Shown one piece after another: positions 7,192 through 16,155 of a stretch of DNA of 64,000 nt (position 1 is the first letter of the stretch; each line of letters begins with the position of its first letter). This stretch comes from Streptosporangium nondiastaticum (GTDB taxonomy: Bacteria; Actinomycetota; Actinomycetes; Streptomycetales; Streptomycetaceae). The notes beneath the pieces are model-generated. The model had not been told where the DNA came from. It was given only the letters and a program-made list of their open reading frames with translations, and ran no database searches. Made by a program: the position numbers and the translations under genes. The DNA is taken from the NCBI RefSeq assembly GCF_003011965.1, contig NZ_PXWG01000028.1, forward strand, positions 1-64,000. The letters are read 5' to 3'.

Positions 7192-8769
7192 TCAGCCGAC
7201 GAGCTGGATCTCCTGGTGGGTGCCGGAGGCGTCCACGTCGGCGTAGTAGCTGAGGTTGCCGTCGGCCCAGCGGGCCAGGAGGTCCTCCTGCTTGCCGCCG
7301 CCGAAGGAGCCCGCCACCAGCGGCTGGGCGTACTTCCAGGCCGAGCCCTCGCCGCGCAGCGCGACGCCGTCGCGGAAGCCGCGCGCGTCGAAGCCGGGGA
7401 AGAGGTCGGTCTTGCCGTTCTTCAGGCGCACGACCAGGTCGTTCGCCTTCTGGCCGGTGAACCGGGCGGAGGCGATCTGGGCGCCTTCGCGGGACTTGTC
7501 GGCCCGGGTCAGCTGGATCTCCTTGGAGATGCCGTCGTTGGAGGTGCCGGGGTACATCGAGGTGGAGCCGTCGGCCCACAGGACGACCAGGTCGTCCCGC
7601 CGGTTCCCGTCGGTGTGGCTGCCGGCCGCGATGGACCGGGCGCTCTTCCAGCTGTCGCGGTAGGCGAGGGTCTTCTCGCGGGCGAAGCCGAACTCGTTGA
7701 CCGCTTCGAAGGTGGAGAGCTTGCCGCTCTTCCAGCGGACGGCGACCCCGTCCGTGCTGTTGGAGCCCACGCCGATGGAGGTGACGGCCTCAGCGTCCTT
7801 CCAGTAGCTCCCCGCGGCCGCGAGCTTGTGCTCCTTCCAGAAGGGAAGCTTCGGGTCGGCCTGGCCGGAGCCCTCGAAGAGGCTGGCCGAGCCGTCGGCG
7901 AAGACGACGAACAGGTCCGAGCGCTCGTTGTCGTTCGTCGAGACGAAGTGGCCCGGGACGACCTGGACGGCGTCCTTCCAGTTCACTCGGGGGAGGACGG
8001 TGCGGGCGGCCACGGCCTTGATCCACGCGGCGATGTCGTCCACGCGGGTCTCGGACGCGGTCCGGCGCTTCTCCGACTCGTCCGTGCCGAAGCAGCCGGC
8101 CTGACCGGAGGTGCTGTGGACGCCGGTCAGCACGCGGAACGTGCTGACCCGTTCGAAGAGGGGGCCGCCCGTGTCGCCCTGGCACACGGCGGCGTCCGGG
8201 GACTCGCCGGTGAGGCGCAGCGTGGTGGCGTCGACCGCGTCGACGGTGAAGCGGGCGGCGTGCAGACGGTCCGGAACCCACTCGTCCTTGGTCCGGCCGT
8301 AACCGGCTGCCCACAGGCTGTCGCCCTTCCGGGCAGGGATGGCCGAGACCCCGTCGACGGGCTTGACGCCGGTGACCGGCTTCGCCAGCCGCGCCATCAC
8401 CAGGTCGCGGTCCTCGCGCGGGACGAGCTCGACGACGTCCACGACCGCGCCGCCTTCCTCACGGCCGAGGTCCGTGCGGCCGATGGTGGCGGTCGTCTGC
8501 CACTTCGGGGCGCCGGGGGCGACCTTGAAGTCCTTCGCGGGGTCCTCGGCGAAGCAGCTGGCGGCGGTGATCAGCCAGTCCTGCTGGACGAAGGTGGCGG
8601 AGCAGCTGCGCCGCCCGTCGATGTCGAGCTTCGCCGTGAAGGCGTACTCGCCGTCGGCGACGGGCTCGCCGGCGACGGCGTGCGCCGGGGCGGAGGTCAG
8701 GAGCGTCGCCGTGGCGGCGGACGCGAGGATGCCCGTCATCCACGCGGCGCGCGGACGTGCGGAAGCCAT
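7192..8769 (-). CDS. Secreted S1-fold pseudoprotease with FG-GAP/VCBS-like propeller
   Basis: A 525-residue secreted protein with a signal peptide ending near APAHA (about 31). Residues about 33-250 form a chymotrypsin-fold domain in which two of three catalytic positions are changed: WLITAASCF has Ser71 where His is expected, and CQGDTGGPLF has Thr200 where Ser is expected; Asp122 (EDRDLVMARL) is kept. The rest (about 265-525) contains repeats of the form W..A..I..G....RDDLVVLWADGS..MYPG, typical of FG-GAP/VCBS beta-propellers. The protein therefore probably binds something and does not cleave. It is 57 bases downstream of another secreted protein on the same strand, likely co-transcribed. 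Family known in Streptomyces; loss of catalysis is inferred from the residues. Confidence 0.85.
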   Translation of the reverse strand: MASARPRAAWMTGILASAATATLLTSAPAHAVAGEPVADGEYAFTAKLDIDGRRSCSATFVQQDWLITAASCFAEDPAKDFKVAPGAPKWQTTATIGRTDLGREEGGAVVDVVELVPREDRDLVMARLAKPVTGVKPVDGVSAIPARKGDSLWAAGYGRTKDEWVPDRLHAARFTVDAVDATTLRLTGESPDAAVCQGDTGGPLFERVSTFRVLTGVHSTSGQAGCFGTDESEKRRTASETRVDDIAAWIKAVAARTVLPRVNWKDAVQVVPGHFVSTNDNERSDLFVVFADGSASLFEGSGQADPKLPFWKEHKLAAAGSYWKDAEAVTSIGVGSNSTDGVAVRWKSGKLSTFEAVNEFGFAREKTLAYRDSWKSARSIAAGSHTDGNRRDDLVVLWADGSTSMYPGTSNDGISKEIQLTRADKSREGAQIASARFTGQKANDLVVRLKNGKTDLFPGFDARGFRDGVALRGEGSAWKYAQPLVAGSFGGGKQEDLLARWADGNLSYYADVDASGTHQEIQLVG

Positions 8770-8826
8770 GTGATGTTCCCCCTGGAACTGAGACTGTGCG
8801 ATGAGAGTGGACGGAGAAGGGTGGCG

Positions 8827-9306
8827 TCAGACCTGCAGGGCCAGGAGCGTGGCCGGCTCGCCCCAGGCCGGCTCGCCGACGGCCTTGATGTCGTTCGCGG
8901 GCACGTTGACCATGCCGGTGGGGCCGCCGACGGACGCCCACGTGCCGTACTTGCCGGCCGCGATGGCGATGACGTCGGGGATCTCCAGGGCGAGGTAGCC
9001 CTTCTTGCCGTTTCCGGTGACCTTGAAGCAGATCCGGCCCTGGTTGATCTCGTCGCGCTGCTTCGTGTAGACGCTGATGTCGGGGTTGCCGGCCTTGCAG
9101 TCGGTGAGCAGGATGTGGCCGTCCCCGCTCTCCAGGCGGATGCCGCGCTCCTTGAGGATCTTCGCCGCCCCCGGGTACTCGAAGGTCTCTACGGCCGTGG
9201 GCAGCGCGGTGTCGGTGCCGGCCGCGAGGCCCGGTGCGGCAGCGCCCAGGACGACGGCCGCGGCGCCGATGCCGCTGATCAGTGTGGTGCGCGCATGAGA
9301 AAGCAT
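8827..9306 (-). CDS. Small secreted protein, unknown
   Basis: A 159-residue protein with a signal peptide (cleavage likely after PGLAA, about residue 29) and a mature part of about 130 residues with two cysteines (LTDCKAG and GRICFKV) that could form a disulfide. No family recognised. A strong GGGGGGATTTCGC precedes ATG 9306. It is the first gene of a probable two-gene operon with the propeller pseudoprotease, so the two may act together on the cell surface; that is an inference from position only. Confidence 0.78.
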   Translation of the reverse strand: MLSHARTTLISGIGAAAVVLGAAAPGLAAGTDTALPTAVETFEYPGAAKILKERGIRLESGDGHILLTDCKAGNPDISVYTKQRDEINQGRICFKVTGNGKKGYLALEIPDVIAIAAGKYGTWASVGGPTGMVNVPANDIKAVGEPAWGEPATLLALQV

Positions 9307-9422
9307 GCGAAATCCCCCCGGTTTCGGAAAAGTCAGGACCGCAAATTATCACGCAGGACGATCTTGAGTGTCCGATTTCCGGACGGATGGGGGCTGGGCG
9401 CCCGAGGACGCCGCCCCCGCCG

Positions 9423-11177
9423 TCACCCCGTCTCGCGCCAGCGATTCGTGATCGGCAGCCGCCGGTCCTTCCCGAACCCCTTCGCCGAGATCTTCGTGCC
9501 CGGCGGGTACTGGCGCCGCTTGTACTCCGCCGTGTCGACCATCCGCAGGACGCGGGTGACCAGCTCCGCCTCGAAGCCCTCGGCGACGATCTCCGCGTGG
9601 CCGCGGTCGCGGTCGACGTAGAGCTCCAGGATCCGGTCGAGGACGTCGTAGTCGGGGAGGGAGTCCGTGTCCACCTGGCCCGGGCGGAGTTCGGCGCTGG
9701 GGGGCTTGGTGATGGAGTTCTCCGGGATGGGCGGGGTCTCGCCGCGGGCGGCGGCGTCCGCGTTGCGCCACTTCGCCAGGCGGAAGATCCAGGTCTTGTA
9801 GACGTCCTTGATCGGCCCGTACGCGCCGACGGAGTCGCCGTAGAGCGTCGAGTAGCCGCACGCGAGCTCGGACTTGTTGCCCGGCGCGAGGACGATGTGG
9901 CCCTCCTGGTTGGAGACGGCCATCAGCATCGTGCCGCGCAGGCGCGACTGCAGGTTCTCCTCGGCGAGGCCGGTCAGGCCCAGCGCCCCCATGTACGCGT
10001 CGAACATCGGCGCGATCGGGACGGTGCGGAAGTGGAGCCCGGTGCGGCGGGCGAGCTCCTCGGCGTCGGCGAGGGAGTGCTCGGAGGAGTAGCGCGACGG
10101 CATGGCCACGCCGTACACGTTCTCCGCGCCGACCGCGTCGCACGCGAGCGCGGCGACGAGCGCGGAGTCGATGCCGCCGGACAGGCCGATGAGGACGCTG
10201 CGGAAGCCGTTCTTGACGACGTACGCGCGCAGGCCCGTGACCAGCGCCTGGTAGACCTCGGCGTCGTCGCTCAGGTGCGGCGCCGCGCCGCCGGGCGTCT
10301 CCGGCTCGTACGGGGGGAGGGGGTCCGCGGACAGCGTGACGTGGTCGATGCGCAGCCCGTCGGCCACCTCCCCGGACGGCGCCTCGGGGGCGGCCGCCGG
10401 CAGGTCGAGGTCGAGCAGGACGCAGCCCTCCTCGAACTGCGGGGCCCGCGCGATCACCTCGCCGTCGCGGTCGACGACGATCGTGTCGCCGTCGAAGACC
10501 AGCTCGTCCTGGCCGCCGGTCATGGCCAGGTACGCGGTCGTGCAGCCCGCCTCCTGGGCGCGCTTGCGCACCAGCTCCAGGCGGGTGTCGTCCTTTTCCC
10601 GCTCGTACGGGGAGGCGTTGACCGACAGCAGCAGCCCGGCGCCGGCCGCGCGCGCCGCGGGCACCCGGCCGCCCTCCTGCCACAGGTCCTCGCAGATCGC
10701 CAGCGCGACGTCCACGCCGTGCACCCGGACCACCGGCATGGTGTCGCCGGGCACGAAGTAGCGGAACTCGTCGAAGACGCCGTAGTTCGGCAGGTGGTGC
10801 TTGGCGAAGGACAGCGCGACCGCGCCGCGGTGCAGCACGGCCGCGGCGTTGCGCGGTGCGCCCGCGGGCCGGCCCAGGCGCGGCCGCGCCTCCTCGCTGC
10901 GGTCCAGGTAGCCGACGAGCACCGGCAGCTCGCCGAGGCCCTCGGCGGCCAGGCGCGCGGCGAGGTCGTCCAGCGCGGCGCGCGAGGCCGCGACGAAGGA
11001 GGGCCGCAGGGCCAGGTCCTCGACCGGGTAGCCGGTCAGCGCCATCTCGGGGAACGCCACGAGGTGGGCGCCCTGCCCGGCCGCGTGCCGGGTCCAGTGC
11101 AGGATCGACTCCGCGTTCCCGGCGAGATCGCCGACGCAGGAGTCGATCTGGTTCAGTGCGAGGCGAAGTTGAGGCAC
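9423..11177 (-). CDS. nadE: Glutamine-hydrolysing NAD+ synthase
   Basis: A 584-residue two-domain enzyme. The N-terminal nitrilase/glutaminase domain shows the Glu-Lys-Cys triad: FPEMALTGYP (Glu44), FAKHHLPNYGVFDE (Lys126) and AICEDLW (Cys162). The C-terminal ATP-pyrophosphatase domain has the PP-loop GLSGGIDSALVAALA (SGGIDS at 333-338). It converts deamido-NAD+ to NAD+ with ammonia channelled from glutamine, the last step of NAD synthesis. It starts at GTG 11177, and length is normal. It is monocistronic between the secreted pair and the copper oxidase gene. Confidence 0.96.
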   Translation of the reverse strand: MPQLRLALNQIDSCVGDLAGNAESILHWTRHAAGQGAHLVAFPEMALTGYPVEDLALRPSFVAASRAALDDLAARLAAEGLGELPVLVGYLDRSEEARPRLGRPAGAPRNAAAVLHRGAVALSFAKHHLPNYGVFDEFRYFVPGDTMPVVRVHGVDVALAICEDLWQEGGRVPAARAAGAGLLLSVNASPYEREKDDTRLELVRKRAQEAGCTTAYLAMTGGQDELVFDGDTIVVDRDGEVIARAPQFEEGCVLLDLDLPAAAPEAPSGEVADGLRIDHVTLSADPLPPYEPETPGGAAPHLSDDAEVYQALVTGLRAYVVKNGFRSVLIGLSGGIDSALVAALACDAVGAENVYGVAMPSRYSSEHSLADAEELARRTGLHFRTVPIAPMFDAYMGALGLTGLAEENLQSRLRGTMLMAVSNQEGHIVLAPGNKSELACGYSTLYGDSVGAYGPIKDVYKTWIFRLAKWRNADAAARGETPPIPENSITKPPSAELRPGQVDTDSLPDYDVLDRILELYVDRDRGHAEIVAEGFEAELVTRVLRMVDTAEYKRRQYPPGTKISAKGFGKDRRLPITNRWRETG

Positions 11178-11236
11178 GCCGCCCAGAGTACTCGTCTATC
11201 TGACGCGATCTCTGAGCGGCGAGGTGTGCCGCCCGC

Positions 11237-12844
11237 TTACTTGCGGTAGCCGAGCAGCGTCATCATCCCGGACTCGGAGTGGTAGACGTTGTGGCAGTGG
11301 AGCATCCACAGGCCCGGGTTGTCGGCGTCGAAGTCCACGTCCAGCCGCTTGCCCGGCAGCACGATCGCGGTGTCCTTGCGCGCGCCGCCGCCCGCCAGGC
11401 CGAAGGTGTGGCCGTGCAGGTGCATGGGGTGCCACATCGTCGTCGCGTTGACGAACGACAGCCGCACCCGCTCGCCCGCGGCCACGGGCAGCCGCCGCGA
11501 GGGCGCGTACTTCTCCCCGTTGATCGCCCAGTCGTACTTCGCCATCGAACCCGTCAGCCGGAGCGTGACCGTGCGGTCGGGGGAGCGGTCCGGCAGGCGT
11601 ACGGCCTTGTCCGCCTTGAGCCGGTCGGCTGTCAGCAGCTTCCCGTCCAGCTCGCGCGGGCGCGCCGACGCGCCGGGGGCGGAGCCGCCGCCCGTCCGCA
11701 GCAGCGCCAGCGCGGCCTCCTTCTTGCCCTCGGCCAGCGCCGTCAGCGGGAAGACGCCGTCCTTCGCCTCGACGAGCACGTCGTAGCGCTCGCCCATGCC
11801 CAGCAGCAGGGCGTCGGTCTCCGCGTGCTCGACGGGGAAGCCGTCCGTGTGCGTGACCGTCATCTTGTGGTCGCCGAGGGCCACGCGGAAGGCGGTGTCG
11901 CCGCCCGCGTTGACGAAGCGGATCCGGATCCGGTCGCCCGGCTTGGCCGCGAACGTCTCGGGGTCGGCCGCCGCGCGCCCGTTGACCAGGTAGTACGGGT
12001 AGGCGACGTCGCCCGCGTCCCCGCCGAGGAGGGGGCTGGTGGCGCCCATCAGCATGCGGGAGGGGGACTTCTCCGCCCTGGCGGCCGTCATCGACATGTG
12101 GTGCATGCCGCCGCCCCCGCCGCCGTGGTTCATGCCCCCGGCGCTGTGGTCCATGCCACCCATGTCGTGGTCCATGCCGCCCATGCCCTTCGACAGTTCG
12201 GCCAGCACCGCGTCCGGCGTGCTGCCGTCCACCCCGTCGACCCAGTCGTCGAGGACGACGACCCACTCCTTGTCGTACTGCAACGGCTCCTTGGGGTCCT
12301 CCACGATCAGCGGCGCGTACAGCCCGCGGTCCTGCTGGACGCCCGAGTGCGGGTGGAACCAGTACGTGCCGGGGTGCGTGACCGCGAAGCGGTAGTCGAA
12401 GGACACGCCTGCCCGGACGGGGCGCTGCGTGACGCCGGGAACGCCGTCCATGTCGTTGCGGAGCGCGAGCCCGTGCCAGTGCATGGACGTGGGCTCGGGC
12501 AGGTGGTTGGCGAGCGTGAGGGCGAGGGTGTCGCCCGCGGTGACCCGGACCTCCTCGCCGGGCAGCCGGTCGCCGTAGGCCCAGGTGTCGACCGTACGGC
12601 CGCCCAGGTCGAGCTGCGTGCGGGTCGCGGTCAGCCGGACGCTGCGGACCGGGCCGCTGCCCCGCTTCGCCTCGGCCGCGGCGACCTCCGCGCCGTCCGG
12701 CGCGACGAAGGCGGCGGGCTCGGCCGACGGGGAGGCGGAACCGCCCGCGCCGTCGGAGCAGGCGGCGAGCAGCCCGCCACCGGCGGCGGCGAGGCCGGCA
12801 CCGAGGACGGCGCGGCGGGTGTGTGTGCGGTTGTGCGTACGCAT
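11237..12844 (-). CDS. Three-domain multicopper oxidase (Tat-exported)
   Basis: A 535-residue protein with a twin-arginine signal (RTHTRRAVLGAG) leading to LLAACSDG, so it is probably a Tat lipoprotein. Copper sites are complete: HWHGLALRND, YWFHPHSG, WHPMHLHGHTF and LHCHNVYHSESGM with a methionine axial ligand. Between domains lies a Met/His/Gly-rich stretch (GMGGMDHDMGGMDH and on), like the methionine-rich insert of CueO, suited to Cu(I) binding. Likely a periplasm-side cuprous oxidase or laccase for copper detoxification. I chose ATG 12844 over GTG 12856. It is 49 bases downstream of a DUF6153 gene with a CsoR-like site in front. Confidence 0.92.
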   Translation of the reverse strand: MRTHNRTHTRRAVLGAGLAAAGGGLLAACSDGAGGSASPSAEPAAFVAPDGAEVAAAEAKRGSGPVRSVRLTATRTQLDLGGRTVDTWAYGDRLPGEEVRVTAGDTLALTLANHLPEPTSMHWHGLALRNDMDGVPGVTQRPVRAGVSFDYRFAVTHPGTYWFHPHSGVQQDRGLYAPLIVEDPKEPLQYDKEWVVVLDDWVDGVDGSTPDAVLAELSKGMGGMDHDMGGMDHSAGGMNHGGGGGGMHHMSMTAARAEKSPSRMLMGATSPLLGGDAGDVAYPYYLVNGRAAADPETFAAKPGDRIRIRFVNAGGDTAFRVALGDHKMTVTHTDGFPVEHAETDALLLGMGERYDVLVEAKDGVFPLTALAEGKKEAALALLRTGGGSAPGASARPRELDGKLLTADRLKADKAVRLPDRSPDRTVTLRLTGSMAKYDWAINGEKYAPSRRLPVAAGERVRLSFVNATTMWHPMHLHGHTFGLAGGGARKDTAIVLPGKRLDVDFDADNPGLWMLHCHNVYHSESGMMTLLGYRK

Positions 12845-12905
12845 GGGGGAGTGCACCTCTGAGGGGTCGGTGAAGAAGGGGTAGGGACGCGCAGAAGGCG
12901 CGCTC

Positions 12906-13331
12906 CTACACCCGCAGCACCGACAGCCGTGCGAGGGACTTGTGCCGTGGAGGCGGCGGGATCGGCCACAGGGGCCTCAGCAGCCGTGCCCGGGCCGCGG
13001 CCAGGGCGGCGGCCGGGCGGCCCAGCGCCGCGGTGACGAGCAGTAGGACGAGCGTCAGGAGGGCGGCGCCGAGGACGGCCAGGCAGACCGACATGGGATC
13101 CATGCCGGGGGCGGTCAGCGGATCGTCCGCGACGGGGGAGACGGCAGGGGCGGAGTGCGTCTGCGGGTGCGCGCCGGCCGCCGCATGCGTACGGGCCTCG
13201 TGGCTCATCCCCGCGTGCCCCGTCGGATGGCCCAGCGTGTGCATCGTGACGATGCCCAGCAGCAGGCCGGAGAGCAGCAGCAGCCGGCCGCACCACGCGG
13301 CCGCCGTCTTCTGCTCTCCGTCAGCGATCAC
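12906..13331 (-). CDS. DUF6153-like membrane protein
   Basis: A 141-residue protein starting GTG 13331. It has an N-terminal membrane helix (LLLLSGLLLGIVTMHTLGH), a His/Ala-rich loop (HAGMSHEARTHAAAGAHPQTHS), a second helix after MDPMSVCLAVLGAALL and a C-terminal Arg/Pro tail ending LARLSVLRV. This arrangement fits the DUF6153 family. The extracellular histidines and methionines suggest metal binding. First gene of a two-gene unit with the multicopper oxidase; a CsoR-like operator lies 11 bases before the start, supporting a copper role. Confidence 0.8.
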   Translation of the reverse strand: MIADGEQKTAAAWCGRLLLLSGLLLGIVTMHTLGHPTGHAGMSHEARTHAAAGAHPQTHSAPAVSPVADDPLTAPGMDPMSVCLAVLGAALLTLVLLLVTAALGRPAAALAAARARLLRPLWPIPPPPRHKSLARLSVLRV

Positions 13332-13341
13332 CCTCGCACCC

Positions 13342-13356
13342 TACCCCTACGGGGTA
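13342..13356. promoter_or_regulatory. CsoR-like copper operator
   Basis: TACCCC-TAC-GGGGTA is a perfect palindrome at 13342-13356. It resembles the pseudopalindromic operators of the copper sensor CsoR in Bacillus and Streptomyces. It lies 11 bases upstream of the DUF6153 start and within the divergent region shared with the APC permease at 13451. Copper binding to CsoR would release it and induce the oxidase pair. Confidence 0.7.
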
Positions 13357-13450
13357 TGCCCGCTCCACGGCCCCGGAAATGGGATTATGGGGCGAAACGT
13401 TTGACGCTCCACGCGCACCACGCACGGCCCTGAAGGACGCTCCCCCTCCC

Positions 13451-14929
13451 ATGACCATCACGGAACCGGTGAGGGACGACCGTCCCGCCGCCGTCCCCGC
13501 ACCGCAGAAGACCCCGAAGACACCCCAGGCACAGCCCCCGTTCATCTCGTGGGTCACCCTCGCCATGATGACCACGGCGTCCGTGGCCAACCTGCGGCCC
13601 GCGCCGTCCATGGCGCTCTACGGACTGGCCGCCGTCTTCCTCTACCTCCTCCCGGCCGTGGTCTTCCTGCTGCCGACCGCCCTCGTCTCCGCCGAGCTCG
13701 CCTCCGGCTGGACCGGCGGCATCTACCGCTGGGTCAGCGAGGGGCTCTCCAAGCCGCTGGGCTTCCTGGCCGTGTGGTGCCAGTTCGCGATGACGATCGC
13801 CTACTACCCGAGCCTGCTGGCCTACGTGGCGAGCACCTTCGCCTACGTCGTCGACCCGCGGCTCGCCGGCAACGGCGTCTACGTCGCCATCGTGATCGTC
13901 GTCGTCTACTGGGCCGGCGTGCTGATCTCCTCCCGCGGCACGAAGGCCGTGGCCGGGCTGTCGAGCGTCGGACTCGTCATCGGCACGCTCGTCCCGGGCG
14001 TCGTCCTCGTCGTCCTCGGCCTGGTCTTCCTCGGCCAGGGCAACGCCTCCGCCGCGCCCATGGACGGCGGCCACCTGCTCCCGCCGTGGACGGGCCTCGC
14101 CAGCCTCGTGCTGATCGTCGGCAACTTCCTGTCGTACGCGGGCATGGAGATGAACGGCGTCCACGTCTCCTCGCTGCGCGAGCCCGGCAAGCAGTTCCCG
14201 CGCTCGGTGTTCGCGGCCACCGGCCTCGTCCTGCTGATCTTCATCCTGCCCGCGCTGGCCATCAGCTGGGTCATGCCGGGCGAGGACCTCAGCCTCACCG
14301 CCGGCGTGATGCAGGCCTTCCAGGGCTTCTTCGACCACTTCCACGTGGGCTGGCTGACCAAGGTCGTCGGCGTGCTGCTCGTGGCCGCGGCGCTCGGCGG
14401 CATGCTCGCGTGGCTGGCCGGGCCCTCCAAGGGCCTGCTGATGGTCGCCCGGCAGGAGGGCTACCTGCCGCCCGCGCTGCAGAAGCTCAACAAGAACGGC
14501 GTCCAGCGCAACATCATGGTCGCCCAGGGCGCGCTCACCACCGTCATCGCGCTCCTCTACGCGTTCATCCCGGACGTCTCCAGCGCGTACTGGATCTTCT
14601 CCGTGATCACCACGCAGATCTACCTCGTCGTCTACCTGCTGATGTTCGCCGCCGCCGTGCGGCTGCGCCGCGACCAGCCGGACCGGCCGCGGGGATTCCG
14701 GGTCCCGGCCCTGCACCTCGTCGCGGGCGTCGGCTTCGCGGCCTCGCTCGCCGCCATGTGCATCGGCTTCGTCCCGCCCGAGCAGTTCGGCGGCGGCCCC
14801 CTCTGGCGCTACCTGCTCACCGTCGGCGGCGGGCTGTTCGTCCTCGGGTTCCTCGCCCCGCTCGCCCTGCTGAAGTTCCGCAAACCGCACTGGGTGGCGC
14901 CGGAGCACCGGGAGAGCCCCGTCCGTTAG
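13451..14929 (+). CDS. APC-family amino acid permease
   Basis: A 492-residue transporter with about twelve membrane segments. The N-terminal PFISWVTLAMMTTASVANLR and LPTALVSAELASGWTGGIYRW motifs are those of the glutamate/GABA antiporter branch of the APC superfamily. A hydrophilic Pro-rich N tail of about 35 residues precedes the first helix. Substrate is probably an amino acid or amine. It stands 28 bases from a downstream hydrolase and about 1.2 kb from glnA2, which in S. coelicolor is a polyamine-glutamylating enzyme, so import of amines is possible but not shown. ATG 13451 has no strong ribosome site. Confidence 0.88.
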   Translation: MTITEPVRDDRPAAVPAPQKTPKTPQAQPPFISWVTLAMMTTASVANLRPAPSMALYGLAAVFLYLLPAVVFLLPTALVSAELASGWTGGIYRWVSEGLSKPLGFLAVWCQFAMTIAYYPSLLAYVASTFAYVVDPRLAGNGVYVAIVIVVVYWAGVLISSRGTKAVAGLSSVGLVIGTLVPGVVLVVLGLVFLGQGNASAAPMDGGHLLPPWTGLASLVLIVGNFLSYAGMEMNGVHVSSLREPGKQFPRSVFAATGLVLLIFILPALAISWVMPGEDLSLTAGVMQAFQGFFDHFHVGWLTKVVGVLLVAAALGGMLAWLAGPSKGLLMVARQEGYLPPALQKLNKNGVQRNIMVAQGALTTVIALLYAFIPDVSSAYWIFSVITTQIYLVVYLLMFAAAVRLRRDQPDRPRGFRVPALHLVAGVGFAASLAAMCIGFVPPEQFGGGPLWRYLLTVGGGLFVLGFLAPLALLKFRKPHWVAPEHRESPVR

Positions 14930-14957
14930 CTTGTCGGAGAGCGACGAGGGGGAGCCC

Positions 14958-15902
14958 ATGATCAGCGCGAACGGCAGCAACGGCGTGAACGGCGGCAACG
15001 GCGTGAACGGGACGGTGCGGCCGCCTGCGGGGCCCGGTGCGGAGCGGCCCCCGGGGCGCATGCTCCGGGTCGGCGGGGTGCCGCTGCACGTGGTGCGCGA
15101 GGGCTCCGGGCCGGTGTGCGTGCTCAGCGCCGGGCTCGGCATGGGCTGGTTCGACTGGGAGCCCGTCGTGCCGCTGCTCGCCCCGCACCGCACCGTCGTC
15201 CGCTTCGACCGGCCCGGCCTCGGCTTCAGCGCCCCGCCCCTCGAACCGCCCACCGCCGCGGGCGAGGCCGACCGGATAGCCGGCGTGCTCGACGCCCTCG
15301 GCCTGGACGGACCCGCGACGGTCGTCGGCCACTCCCTGGCCGGCTTCCACGCCGAGGCGTTCGCCCGCCTGCACCCGCAGCGCACCGCCGGCGTCGTCCT
15401 CGTCGACGGCAGCGTCGAGGAGGACCCGCGGCCCGCGCCCGCCCGCGAGCTGCGCACCACCGCCGCCCAGGCCCGCGGCCGGGTCCTCGCCGCGGCGGGG
15501 CTGCCGCGGGCGCTCGGCCCCGCCCTGCGCCGGCTCACCGTCCGCGCCTCGTCCGTCAGCCGCCAGGACCCGGCGCCCGCGGACCTCGTGCGCCGCACGT
15601 ACGGCACGGGGCGGGTGGCGAGGGCGCTCCTCATGGAGAACGCCCGCTACCGCGACGTGGCCGCCGAGCTGGCCGCCCTGCGCGAGAGCCGCCCCATGCC
15701 GCCCGTGCCCGTGAGCGTGCTGGCGGCCTCCCCGGGCACGGGGTCCTGGCTGGAGCGCCGCTGGCTGGAGCGGCAGCGCGCGCTCGCCGAGCGGCTCGAC
15801 GGCCGTTTCGAGGCCGTGGCCCCGGCGGGCCACCTGCTGATGTACGACCGCCCGCAGGCGGTCGCGGCGGCGGTCCTGGCGACCGGCCCCGCGGGGCGCT
15901 GA
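14958..15902 (+). CDS. Alpha/beta-fold hydrolase
   Basis: A 314-residue protein. After an Asn/Gly-repeat N terminus (NGSNGVNGGNGVNG, about residues 4-19) comes an alpha/beta hydrolase fold: VVRFDRPGLGFS, the nucleophile elbow VVGHSLAGFHAE (Ser in GHSLAG), VLVDGSVEEDP, and a late His in AVAPAGHLLMYDRP. Substrate unknown. ATG 14958 follows GAGGGGGAG closely. It starts 28 bases after the permease stop on the same strand, so the two are probably co-transcribed. Confidence 0.88.
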   Translation: MISANGSNGVNGGNGVNGTVRPPAGPGAERPPGRMLRVGGVPLHVVREGSGPVCVLSAGLGMGWFDWEPVVPLLAPHRTVVRFDRPGLGFSAPPLEPPTAAGEADRIAGVLDALGLDGPATVVGHSLAGFHAEAFARLHPQRTAGVVLVDGSVEEDPRPAPARELRTTAAQARGRVLAAAGLPRALGPALRRLTVRASSVSRQDPAPADLVRRTYGTGRVARALLMENARYRDVAAELAALRESRPMPPVPVSVLAASPGTGSWLERRWLERQRALAERLDGRFEAVAPAGHLLMYDRPQAVAAAVLATGPAGR

Positions 15903-16155
15903 GGCGGCTTCCGGTTCCGGCCCCGCCGGACGCCCGCGGTAAGCGGAGGACGGGCCCCCGCTCCGCTCGCCGCCCCGCCGGTGCGGCCACCCCCCACGAG
16001 CAGGCAGTATGGGGGGAGAACCGTACACGCACACGATGCGGAACGTTCGGACCCACGTCTGCAACGCACCCGACATCATGTGGTGGGATGCTCTATGCCC
16101 CCGATGTGCCCCGCGGCTTGGGAAGGGGCGGCCTGACCAGCGAGGATGGGTAGCT

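Noticed and set aside
15903..16155. A riboswitch or tRNA before glnA2
   Set aside because: I found no cloverleaf, no conserved riboswitch core and no GlnR box in this 253-base gap.
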